Shown piece after piece: positions 7,407 to 19,261 of a stretch of DNA of 64,000 bases (the stretch's first letter is position 1; every line of letters begins with the position of its first letter). This DNA comes from Gaiellasilicea sp963731615. GTDB taxonomy: Bacteria > Actinomycetota > Thermoleophilia > Gaiellales > Gaiellaceae. Made by a program: the position numbers and the translations under genes. Location: positions 541,343 to 605,342 of the forward strand of contig CAVSWD010000008.1 of the NCBI GenBank assembly GCA_963731615.1, given 5' to 3'. Below the pieces are notes generated by a model. The model saw only the letters and a list, made by a program, of their open reading frames with translations. It was not told where the DNA came from and did no database searches.

Positions 7407-10400
7407 TCGCCGCTGCCGGGGAGAGCAGCGCCTCGGCCTGGGCGACGTACCGCACCGCCCCCATCGGCCGGTAGAGCTCGATTGCACGCCGCAGCTCGAT
7501 GTCGGCCTCGGCGTGACGCCCGACCGCGGCGAGGTCGCGGCCGGCATCCAGCCTGGCCCGACCCTCTGCGACCGGGACCAACTCGAGCTCGGCGAAGACG
7601 TCCGCGGCGCCGCGCGCGTCGCCCCGGGTCCAGGGCCGCGCCGCACGCGCCCACGGCGTCGAGGGCATCGCGTCGACAATGTCGATCAGCTCCCCTCCGC
7701 GACCGAGGACGTGCAGCATGTGCAGCAGCGGTGGGTTGACGACGAGCGACTCGCGTCTCGCCAGCTCGAGCCCCGTCTCCACGGCTTCGATCGCTTCCAC
7801 GCGCCGGCCGAGCTCGTCCAGGACCGCAGCTCGGAACGTCGCCTCGAATCCGAGGTCGAGGTAGTTGGTTGGGGCGATCGGCAGTTGAGCGGCGCGTTCG
7901 AGATCGGCGAGCGCCCCTTCGGGGTCGTCACGCGCGATCCTGATCTGGGCGCGGAGCTGGTAGCAGCGACCAAGCATCCGATGACTCGTTCCTGCCTCCG
8001 CTTCCTCGATGAAGGCATCCAACGTCTCGAGCGAGTCGTCCCAGCGGCCGCGAAGATAGTGTGTGAATGGCACGGCGCTCCCGCTCGTGAACCGAATGAT
8101 CGCCGCGTCTCCGAGCTCCGCCGCCAGCTGCAGGAACTCGTCCAGGACCTCGTCGTGCCGCCTGAGTTCGCCGAGCCGCAGGCACGCTACGAGCAGGTTG
8201 TTGAGCACGCGCAAGAGCTCGGGAGAGCGCGCCTCCCTCGCGATCTCGGCGGCGCGCTCGAGCAGCACTGCGGCTCCGGCGTAGTCCTCGCTGTAGCTGC
8301 GCACTATCGAGAGATTGTTGAGCGCGTAGGCCCTCAACTCGTTCAGCCCCAACCGCTCGGCGAGCGCCAGTGCCTCCTCGCCCAGCACCGCCGCGTGCTC
8401 GAGCTCGAAGCCGAGCGCCCGCACCCGGGCGGCGTGGCTCAGCGCCGTCGCCTTCGCTCGTCCGTCCGGCAGGCGGGGCAGCAACTCGTCGACGCGAGCG
8501 AGATTCGTGGCGAGACGTTCGTGATCGGCCCGCGTCCACGACGCAACCGCGAGCAGGGCCACGGTCTCGGCCTCGCCCTCGAAGTCGCCGAGAGCGGCGA
8601 ACGCAGCCTGCGCGGCGCTCAGCTCCTCCTCGCCACTCTCCTCCCCGTGCCAGCGCGCTCGGCCGAGTACGAGGAGGAGCCGCGCCCGCTCGGGATCGTC
8701 ATCGGGCCAGAGCTCGAGCGCCGCCGAGTAGTAGCGCGCGGCCGCCGGAAACGCGTTCAGGGAGAGCGAGCGATCGCCCGCGTCACGAAACACGCGGCGC
8801 GCCCGGTCGCCGATCGCGCTCAGCTCTCCTCCGGTCGCCCGCGCGAGCTCGAGCGCCGAGAGATAGTGGTGCGCGAGCATCTCGGCTCGATCGTCGGCGC
8901 GCTCGGGCGAGAGCTCCTCGATCCAGCCGGCCGCTGCGAGGTGGCGCTCGCCGCGGACGACACGCGGCATCTGGCCGTAGGCCACGTCTCGGACGAGCAC
9001 GTGCCGGAAGGCGTACTCGCTCTCGCCGGCGACCGAGGAGCGCCGCTCCCGCACGACGAGCTCGCGGCGCTCGAGCGCGTGCAACGCCTGCTCGACCTCC
9101 CACCGCTCGCGCCCCGCCAGCGCGGCGGCGGCGCCGAGCCAGAAGACCTTGCCCACGACCGCCGCGTCCTGAAGCAGCTCCTTCTCAGCCGGCTCCAGCA
9201 GATCGAGCCGAGCGGCGATGATCCCTTGCACCGACTCCGGCAGCACGCCATCGGCGTCGCCGCGCTCGGCGACCATCCGGACGAACTCCTCGGCGTAGAG
9301 CGGGTTCCCGCCGGCCCGCGCCAGGAGTGCGGACTGCGTCTCTGCGGGGAGGACGGCCTGTGCGAGCAGCTCGTGCACGAGCCGCGCCGTGTCCTCGTTC
9401 GAGAGCGGCGAAAGCGAGACAATCGCACTCGCCCGCTTGCCGCCGCCCCAACCCGGGCGCCGATCGAGCAGTTCCGGGCGAGCCGTGCAGACGACGAGGA
9501 TCGGCATCCCGCTCGCCCATTCGACCAGGTGGTCGACGAAGTCGAGCAGCCCGTCGTCCGCCCAGTGCAGGTCTTCGATCACGAGCACGAGCGGGCGGTG
9601 CTCAGCCAAGGCCTCGAAGAAGCGCCGCCAGGCGGCGAACGCCTCGCTCCGCCGGTCGCCGGCGAGGTCGCTCTCCGCCGCGAGCCCGAGGAGCGGTCGC
9701 AGGTTCCGCTCGACCCAGTCCCGGTCGGCACCTTCCTCGACGACCTCGGCCAACGCACGGCTCATCTTCGCCGCTGCGTCGTTCGCGCCGTCGGTCTCGA
9801 GAATGCCGGCGTGCGCCTTCACGATCTCCGACAGGGCCCAGAACGCGATCCCGTCGCCGTACGGGACGCAGCGCCCCTGACGCCAGTACGTGAGCTCGCT
9901 GCCGCGCTCGATCGACTTGAACAGCTCGTAGACCAGCCGGCTCTTGCCGATTCCCGGCACGCCCACGAGCGTTACGAGCTGCGGTTCGGACTCGCTGCGA
10001 GCCCGCGCGAGCGCGTCTGCGAGCAGCCCGACCTCCTCGTCGCGACCCACGAGCGTCGCACCGCCGCGTTGCCCCGGATCGACCCCGAAGCGGGCTCGGG
10101 CGGCCACCGCCTCCCAGACGGGCACCGGCTGTGCTTTCCCCTTTGCCGAGACGGCCTCGCGCTCTGCGTAGTCGATCGAGGTCGCGGTCGCGCGCCAGGT
10201 GCTCTCGCCGACGAGGATCCCGTTCACCGGTGCCGCCGACTGCAGCCGCGCCGCGGTGTTCACGACGTCGCCTGCGACCATCCCCTCCCCGCTCTCGGGC
10301 CGGGCGTCGAGGGCGACGAGGGCCTCTCCGGTCGCGACCGCGATCCGCACCTCGAGGCCGTCCTGCTCGACCGCCCAGTCGCGGATCGCCAGCGCCGCCC

Positions 10401-10644
10401 GTACTCCGCGTTCCGGGTCGTCCTCTCGCGCCAGCGGCGCGCCGAAAACGGCCATCACCGCATCGCCGATGAACTTCTCGACCGTGCCCCCGAAGCGCTC
10501 GAGCTCGTTGCGCAAGCGCGCGTGGTATGGCGAGAGGATGGCCTCGACGTCCTCCGGGTCGAGCGTCTCGGCCCGCGCCGTGAAGCCCACCAGATCGGCG
10601 AAGACGACGGTGACCACCTTGCGCTCCTTGCGCACAGGAGACAT
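7387..10644 (-). CDS. Class III nucleotide cyclase / AAA ATPase / TPR protein (second paralogue)
   Basis: A 1085-residue protein with the same design as the one at 552-3833 but without the zinc ribbon. The cyclase domain starts at once: metal ligands D17 (FADLVGFT) and D61 (EKFIGDAV), base-recognition Lys K57, then VNTAARLQSA for the catalytic Asn/Arg pair. Next is a STAND-type ATPase with P-loop GVPGIGKS and Walker B LVLVIEDLHWADD, then a long TPR-like region. All catalytic residues are present, so it should be an active, probably ATP-using, cyclase. It starts 18 bases after the reconstructed end of ilvA on the same strand, so it may be cotranscribed with ilvA and meaB. Confidence 0.9.
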   Translation of the reverse strand: MSPVRKERKVVTVVFADLVGFTARAETLDPEDVEAILSPYHARLRNELERFGGTVEKFIGDAVMAVFGAPLAREDDPERGVRAALAIRDWAVEQDGLEVRIAVATGEALVALDARPESGEGMVAGDVVNTAARLQSAAPVNGILVGESTWRATATSIDYAEREAVSAKGKAQPVPVWEAVAARARFGVDPGQRGGATLVGRDEEVGLLADALARARSESEPQLVTLVGVPGIGKSRLVYELFKSIERGSELTYWRQGRCVPYGDGIAFWALSEIVKAHAGILETDGANDAAAKMSRALAEVVEEGADRDWVERNLRPLLGLAAESDLAGDRRSEAFAAWRRFFEALAEHRPLVLVIEDLHWADDGLLDFVDHLVEWASGMPILVVCTARPELLDRRPGWGGGKRASAIVSLSPLSNEDTARLVHELLAQAVLPAETQSALLARAGGNPLYAEEFVRMVAERGDADGVLPESVQGIIAARLDLLEPAEKELLQDAAVVGKVFWLGAAAALAGRERWEVEQALHALERRELVVRERRSSVAGESEYAFRHVLVRDVAYGQMPRVVRGERHLAAAGWIEELSPERADDRAEMLAHHYLSALELARATGGELSAIGDRARRVFRDAGDRSLSLNAFPAAARYYSAALELWPDDDPERARLLLVLGRARWHGEESGEEELSAAQAAFAALGDFEGEAETVALLAVASWTRADHERLATNLARVDELLPRLPDGRAKATALSHAARVRALGFELEHAAVLGEEALALAERLGLNELRAYALNNLSIVRSYSEDYAGAAVLLERAAEIAREARSPELLRVLNNLLVACLRLGELRRHDEVLDEFLQLAAELGDAAIIRFTSGSAVPFTHYLRGRWDDSLETLDAFIEEAEAGTSHRMLGRCYQLRAQIRIARDDPEGALADLERAAQLPIAPTNYLDLGFEATFRAAVLDELGRRVEAIEAVETGLELARRESLVVNPPLLHMLHVLGRGGELIDIVDAMPSTPWARAARPWTRGDARGAADVFAELELVPVAEGRARLDAGRDLAAVGRHAEADIELRRAIELYRPMGAVRYVAQAEALLSPAAATTAQPG

Positions 10645-10662
10645 GCGTCGAGTGTACGGCCG

Positions 10663-11867
10663 TCAATCCAGGCGTTCCACCGGGTAGCCCCGCTCGGCAG
10701 AGCGTCTCGAGGATGTCGGCGCAATGCTCTTCGTCACGCATCGCGAGCGTCAGCTCGACCTCCGTCTGGCCGATCGGCAGCCGCATTCCCTCGCGGTGGT
10801 GCTCGACCGAGACGACGTTCGCACGCTCCTCGGCCACCAGCTCCAGCAGCTTGATCAGCTCGCCGGGACGGTCGCCCAGACCGGGTGCGGACGACGAGGA
10901 ACCGCCCCGCCTGCGTCAGACCGTGGTTCATCACCTGGATCAACAGAGTCGGGTCGATGTTCCCGCCGGAGAGCAGCACGCAGGTCTCGTCGTCCCCTGG
11001 GATCTTGCCCGCCAGGAGGGCGGCGACCGACGCCGCACCCGCGCCCTCGACGAGCAGCTTCGTTCGCTCGAGCAGCAGCACGATCATCTGGCTGATCTGG
11101 TCGTCGGTGACGGTGACGACGTCGTCGAGGAGCTCGCCGAGGATGGCGGTGGTCAACGTTCCCGGCTGCTTGACGGCGATCCCCTCGGCGATCGTGTACC
11201 GATGCTCCGTGCCACCTGCGAAGGGGCACATGTTCGCGGCCTGGACACCGATGATGCGGACGTCCGGCTTGATCGCGTGGAGCGCGATCGCGACCCCGGA
11301 CGCCAGCCCACCGCCGCCGATCGGGACGACGACCGTTCCCATGCCGGGCAGCTGCTCGGCGATTTCGAGCCCGATCGTGCCCTGGCCTGCGATCACGCGC
11401 TCGTCCTCGAAGGCGTGGATGAACGTCGCGCCGGTCGACTCCACGTACGCCTGCGCGGCCGCGACCGACTCGTCGAAGCCGACACCGACGAGCTCGACCT
11501 CGGCGCCGTAGTTGCGGGTGGCCTCCACCTTCGCCATCGGCGAGTCCTGTGGCATGAAGACGGTCGCCGCGATCCCGGCCTCCCGCGCCGCCCAGGCGAC
11601 CGCCTGTCCGTGGTTGCCGGCGCTCGCCGCGACGACGCCGGCGGCCCGCTCCTCGCCGGTCAGCGTCGCGATCGTGTTGACAGCGCCGCGGATCTTGAAC
11701 GCGCCCGTCCGCTGCAGGTTCTCGGCCTTCAGCTGCACGGTCCGGCCGGCGCGCCTGGAGAGCGTCTCGGAACGGTAGACCGGCGTGACCCGAGCGATCC
11801 CGGCGATCCGGGCGCGCGCGGCTTCGAGGTCAGCGAGAGTTGGTGCGGCTGCCGTCGTCAATTCCAT
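10663..11867 (-). CDS. ilvA: Threonine ammonia-lyase with C-terminal ACT domain, two frameshifts
   Basis: PLP enzyme converting threonine to 2-oxobutyrate and ammonia, the first step of isoleucine synthesis or of threonine breakdown to propionyl-CoA. The catalytic domain is intact: PLP Lys in GAFKIRG, SAGNHGQAVAWAA, the glycine loop IGGGGLASG and SGGNIDP near its end. The C-terminal ACT-type domain is out of frame: removing one base near 10880 restores RLGDRPGELIKLLELVAEER, and removing one G near 10692 restores the ending AGYPVERLD with TGA at 10663-10665. Read literally, the protein ends in junk at 10734. Both repairs give fully family-like sequence, so I treat the gene as intact with sequence errors. 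The ATG at 11867 overlaps the end of meaB by 38 bases; a GTG at 11888 is an alternative. Confidence 0.85.
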
Positions 11868-12816
11868 ACACCTGCTCGAGGATTGCACGCACGGCGGTGA
11901 GCGGGTCGAGCTTCCGGGATTGGACGTCGTCGAGGAGCTGCCGCAGCTCGGGCTTCTCGGCCACCGCCTCCTGCAGATGAGCCTTCGCGCGGCTCGTCGC
12001 GGCGGCGAACACCTCGCCGGCGAGATTTCGGCGACGACGCTCTTCCAGCAGCCCGCCGGACTCGAGGAACGCGCGGTGCCGCTCGACCTGCTCCCAGAGC
12101 TCGGGCACGTTCTCGCCTCGCACGGCTTCGGTGAGGACGATCGGCACTCGCCAGTCGCTCTCGCGGTCGAGGGCGAGGATCGAGCGCACTTCGTTCAGCA
12201 ACGTCTTGGCCGCCGGATGATCCATCTTGTTGATCGCGATCACGTCGGGAATCTCCATGATCCCCGCCTTCAATGCCTGGACCGAGTCGCCCGATCCAGG
12301 CATCAGCACGAGCAGCACCGTGTCGGCGATCCCGATGATCTCGACCTCGCTCTGGCCGGCGCCGACCGTCTCGAGCAGGACGAGCTCCTTGCCGGCTGCG
12401 TCCAGCAGCAACGCCGCCTGCAGCGTCGCCTCGGCCAGCCCGCCGAGGTGACCGCGGGTGCCCATCGAGCGAATGAAGACGCCGGGGTCGAGGAAGTGAT
12501 CGGCGAGCCGGATGCGGTCGCCGAGCAACGCGCCCTTCGTGAACGGGCTCGACGGGTCGACCGAGACCACGCCGACGCTGCGCTCCGCTGCGCGCACGTG
12601 CCGGACGAGCGCGCTGATCAGCGACGACTTGCCGACGCCGGGCGGACCGGTGACGCCGACGACGAACGCCGAGCCGGTTTCCGGATAGAGCTCGCGAACG
12701 AGCTCGTAGGAAAGCGGATCGCGGTTCTCGACCAGGGAGATCGCGCGAGCGAGCGCACGACGGTCGCCGGAGCGGACGCCGCTCACCAGCTCCTCCAGGG
12801 TCCAGGCCTGCCGCAC
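11830..12816 (-). CDS. meaB: Methylmalonyl-CoA mutase-associated GTPase MeaB/ArgK
   Basis: G3E-family P-loop GTPase that guards cobalamin loading and protects acyl-CoA mutases from inactivation. P-loop GVTGPPGVGKSSLI lies near residue 55, the switch/Walker B segment is LVLLETVGAGQSEVEI, and the base-recognition motif is INKMD. The 328-residue length is normal for the family. Its likely client here is the acyl-CoA mutase at 50606-52273, about 39 kb away, which is unusual since meaB often sits beside the mutase. The gene lies between an MFS gene (two-base gap) and ilvA (38-base overlap), so all three are probably cotranscribed; ilvA can feed propionyl-CoA metabolism. Confidence 0.92.
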   Translation of the reverse strand: MRQAWTLEELVSGVRSGDRRALARAISLVENRDPLSYELVRELYPETGSAFVVGVTGPPGVGKSSLISALVRHVRAAERSVGVVSVDPSSPFTKGALLGDRIRLADHFLDPGVFIRSMGTRGHLGGLAEATLQAALLLDAAGKELVLLETVGAGQSEVEIIGIADTVLLVLMPGSGDSVQALKAGIMEIPDVIAINKMDHPAAKTLLNEVRSILALDRESDWRVPIVLTEAVRGENVPELWEQVERHRAFLESGGLLEERRRRNLAGEVFAAATSRAKAHLQEAVAEKPELRQLLDDVQSRKLDPLTAVRAILEQVYGIDDGSRTNSR

Positions 12817-12818
12817 GA

Positions 12819-14069
12819 TCAGATGCTAGACGGGGACGCCGGCTGAGCCGGAGCTTCGACCTGCGCAAGCACGACACCGCGCGAGAAGGCGGCCGCGAGC
12901 AGGGCCGCGCAGCCGTAGGTGGCCGCCGCCAGACCCCACATCCACCGTGCCCCGATCGCTTCCGTCAGCGGACCGGCAGCGGCCATGCCGAGACCGAGCA
13001 GGAGGTAGTTCGCACTCATGATCACGGTGAACGCACGGCCGCGGAGGTGGTCGGGCGAGCCGCGCTGCACGAGCAGGAGATTGCAGACGACCGCTGCTCC
13101 GTTGCCGACGAGGCCGACGGCGACGAGGGCGGCGGCCAACGCGAGCCACGGTGAGAGGGCTGCGGCAGCGACGCCGGCGCTCCAGAGCGCGAGCGAGCCG
13201 ACGTACACGCGCGAAACCCCGAAGCGGTCGATCCACCTGCCGCCGAAGAAGCCGCCGACGGTCAGCCCGAGCCCGGTGGCGCCGACGAGGATGCCGAAGC
13301 CGAGGTCTCCCGATTCGAGGTCGTCTTTCGCGAAGAAGATCTCGGCGACGTTGAAGAACGCGTTGCCGACGATGGCGACGCTCCAGACGACGAGCACCAT
13401 GAAGAGCGGCCGGGACCGCCGCACGAGGGTGAGGCCGTCGGCCACATCGCGCCAATGCCCTCGACTCATCACGTCGCCGCCGCGCAGCGCCGACTCCGCG
13501 ATCCGGAGCAGGAGTAGCGCCGAGACGAGGAATGTCAGGGCGTTGATCCAGTAGGCGAAGTCGGTTCCCCACACCGCGATCAGGGCACCGCCCGCGACCG
13601 GGCCGATCAGCCAGGAGAGATTCTCGACCGTCTGCAGGACCGAGTTCGCGGTGGGCAGGTCGGCCGGGGAGACGAGGTTCGGCAGCGCGGCGTGCGCAGC
13701 GGGGCGGAAGAATCCGGTCGCGACGCCGGTCACACCCGCCAGCGCGACGATCAACGCCGGCTCGTCGACGAACGGCAGCACACAGAACGCGGCGAGGCGG
13801 ACGAGATCCGAGGCGATCATCAGCCGGCGCCGCGAGAGCCTGTCGACGAGCGGCCCCAGGGCGAGGCCGATCGCCACGATCGGCAGGAAGTCGACGATCA
13901 GCAGCGCTCCCACCCAGGTCGCCGAACCGGTGACGTCGTAGACGTGCACCGTCAACGCGAGCGCGGCGAGGTACGTCCCGAGGCCCGACCCGAACGTGGC
14001 GAGCACGAGGAGCCGGAAGTCGGAGGCTCCCCGCAGGAGGCCGATCGGGCTCACGCGGCGCTCAGACAC
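12819..14069 (-). CDS. MFS transporter, EntS/multidrug-exporter-like
   Basis: A 416-residue membrane protein with 12 predicted hydrophobic segments. The loop between segments 2 and 3 carries a recognisable MFS signature (GPLVDRLSRRRLMIASDLVRL) followed by VTGVATGFFRPAAHAALPNL, a wording common in the EntS/macrolide-efflux branch. Export of a small molecule is likely; the substrate cannot be inferred. Start is GTG at 14069. It ends three bases before the meaB start, so it heads the meaB-ilvA transcription unit. It is a separate family branch from the MFS protein at 5733 and has no cyclic-nucleotide-binding domain. Confidence 0.85.
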   Translation of the reverse strand: MSERRVSPIGLLRGASDFRLLVLATFGSGLGTYLAALALTVHVYDVTGSATWVGALLIVDFLPIVAIGLALGPLVDRLSRRRLMIASDLVRLAAFCVLPFVDEPALIVALAGVTGVATGFFRPAAHAALPNLVSPADLPTANSVLQTVENLSWLIGPVAGGALIAVWGTDFAYWINALTFLVSALLLLRIAESALRGGDVMSRGHWRDVADGLTLVRRSRPLFMVLVVWSVAIVGNAFFNVAEIFFAKDDLESGDLGFGILVGATGLGLTVGGFFGGRWIDRFGVSRVYVGSLALWSAGVAAAALSPWLALAAALVAVGLVGNGAAVVCNLLLVQRGSPDHLRGRAFTVIMSANYLLLGLGMAAAGPLTEAIGARWMWGLAAATYGCAALLAAAFSRGVVLAQVEAPAQPASPSSI

Positions 14070-14111
14070 GCGCGGACGCTACCACCGCTCCCCCGAACTG
14101 CTTTCTGGTTC

Positions 14112-14783
14112 TCAGAGCCCTGACGACTTCAGCCGCGAGGCGAGCAGCTTGGCGAAGGCGCGGAGGTCGGCGGCGGGGATGCCGGAGCCGGGGCTCATCG
14201 CGATCAGCCCGATGTCGCCGCGCCCCTGTCCGAGCGCGATCAGGTGGATCGCGAACGGAACCGTGACGCTTTCGCCCGCGTCCGTGAGCGTGACCCGGGC
14301 GGTGACCCGGAAGGCGGCCGTTCGCGGCGCCACGCGCGGGAACGCCATCCGTCCCTGCGTCAGGATCGCCACCTTCGCGCCTCCCGCGGAGGCGCCCTGG
14401 CGGAAGAAGTGCGCGACGCAGCGCGCAACCGCCGGCTTGACGCTCCGCGTCCACGATGCTCGTGCGTCGGCGTCGGAGACGTATACGTTCGAGAACGAGC
14501 CGACGTAGAGCCCGTCTGCGTGCTCGAACTCGGTCTCGGACTCGCCGGTCAGCGTCAGATCCGACTCATCGGGGGCGAAGCCGGGACAGCGGAGGTCCTC
14601 GCCCTCATCAGGCGTTCGGACTCGCTTCCACCCGGCGGCGAAGTCGGCACGCTTGAGCACGAGGGCCGCGGCTCGCTTCTGGTCGGCCGGGACGATGCGC
14701 TTCTTCGGCTCGCCGTCGGCCGCGAGCGCGAGCGCCGGCACGGCCAGGCAGGCGGCGAGGACGATGGCGAGGCGGCGACGCAC
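14112..14783 (-). CDS. Secreted protein of unknown function
   Basis: About 220 residues. I prefer the GTG at 14783 because it gives a clean signal peptide (MRRRLAIVLAACLAVPALALA) with Ala-x-Ala cleavage; a TTG at 14804 would add seven residues. The mature part has two Cys (DLRCPGF and VARCVAHFF), perhaps a disulfide, and a mixed alpha/beta pattern ending in SGIPAADLRAFAKLLASRL. This recalls small extracytoplasmic sensor-like domains of actinobacteria, but I cannot name the family. It begins 28 bases after the metH stop on the same strand and may be read from that transcript. Confidence 0.6.
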   Translation of the reverse strand: MRRRLAIVLAACLAVPALALAADGEPKKRIVPADQKRAAALVLKRADFAAGWKRVRTPDEGEDLRCPGFAPDESDLTLTGESETEFEHADGLYVGSFSNVYVSDADARASWTRSVKPAVARCVAHFFRQGASAGGAKVAILTQGRMAFPRVAPRTAAFRVTARVTLTDAGESVTVPFAIHLIALGQGRGDIGLIAMSPGSGIPAADLRAFAKLLASRLKSSGL

Positions 14784-14810
14784 TGGCCGCAGCTTAGCTG
14801 CCAATACGCT

Positions 14811-18395
<3,585 letters not shown>

Positions 18396-18470
18396 GTGCC
18401 CTCCACGGTTGCCGAAAGAGGGCGGAACGCGGTCTCCGCAGGCTCTTTAGGCGTTTTTGTCCTGGTCGCC
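18396..18470 (-). promoter_or_regulatory. Structured 5' leader of metH with ribosome-binding site in a hairpin
   Basis: On the minus strand, the last 28 bases before the GTG form GCCCTC (18418-18423) / GAGGGC (18398-18403), enclosing CGG-CAA-CCG. The GGAGGG ribosome-binding site lies in the 3' arm, so folding would hide it. Just upstream are GCGG-AGA-CCGC and a CCTGG...CCAGG stem. This looks like a translational control leader, reasonable for metH, which is often under SAM, SAH or cobalamin control. I could not match it to a known riboswitch consensus. Confidence 0.35.
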
Positions 18471-18549
18471 AAGCTGCCGTCAAAGCTCTCCAGGTGCCCG
18501 AAGGCTAGCGGACATCGCGGTGTGTAGACGCTAGTCGGAGCCGGATGAC

Positions 18550-19256
18550 CTAGTAGCCGGAGAACTTGTCTGCGAGGACGCGGTCTTCGGAGAGGCCTGC
18601 GCTCTTGAGCGAGTCGGCGACGGCCTCGGCCATCGCGGGCGGGCCGGCGACCAAGAACGTCTTCCCCTCGAGCCCGCCGACGAGGTCGCCGAGGACGTCT
18701 GCGTCGAGGTGACGCGTCTCGCCCTCCCAGCCCGGCTCGTCGGTCATCGTCAGCACGACCCGCAGGCCGTCGATTCGCCGCTCGAGCTCCTCCAGCTCGT
18801 CCAGAAACGCCGACGACTCACGGTCGCGGTTCGAGTAGACGAGCGTGACGCGGTACGGCAGCTGCACGTCGGCGATGAAGCGGAGCATCGACCGGAAGAC
18901 CGTGATCCCGATCCCGCCTGCGACGAAGACGTACTCCTCGTCGCGTGTCCTCGGGGAGCAGGAACGAGCCCTTCGGCTCCTCGACCTCGACCTCGTCACC
19001 GACCTCGAGCTCGGCGAGCGTGCGCTTGAAGGCGGTGTCGCGCAGCCGCGTCGCGAGCCCGACGACGCCGCTTCTCGGTCGGGGAGGTCGCGAGCGAGAT
19101 GTGGCGCCGCAGACCCTTCTCGTCGGAGTGGCCTCGATCCGGCAGCTCGACCCAGAAGTAGGCGCCCGGCCTGTACTCGGGATAGTCCTCGACCGCGAAG
19201 AGGACGAACAGCGTTCCCTTCGCGACCTCTCGCTTCTCCGCGACGGTCGCGCGCAT
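18550..19256 (-). CDS. FAD/NAD(P)H oxidoreductase (ferredoxin reductase-like), two frameshifts
   Basis: A small flavin reductase of the ferredoxin-NADP reductase superfamily, about 235 residues after repair. The N-terminal FAD barrel includes LFAVEDYPEYRPGAYFWVEL and the flavin-binding RRHISLATSP. The NAD(P) domain has VFVAGGIGITVFRSMLRFI, then LVYSNRDRES and FLVAGPPAMAEAVADSL. Two single extra bases break the frame: near 19070 (after ATSPTEK) and near 18950 (before RDEEYVFV). Removing them joins the pieces through VVGLATRLRDTAFKRTLAEL. Electron donor or partner unknown. It lies five bases after the atpDC stop on the same strand, so it is probably the last gene of that unit; it has no evident role in ATP synthesis. 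Confidence 0.75.
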
Positions 19257-19261
19257 GTGCT

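Noticed and set aside
7513..10854. 1113-residue plus-strand open frame
   Set aside because: It is the antisense of the second cyclase gene. High GC makes long stop-free antisense frames common; the composition is Arg/Leu-rich and there are no domains.
18396..18549. Known SAM, SAH or cobalamin riboswitch before metH
   Set aside because: A CGGCAACC string recalls SAM-I/IV, but the surrounding conserved blocks and order are missing, so only an unnamed structured leader is claimed.
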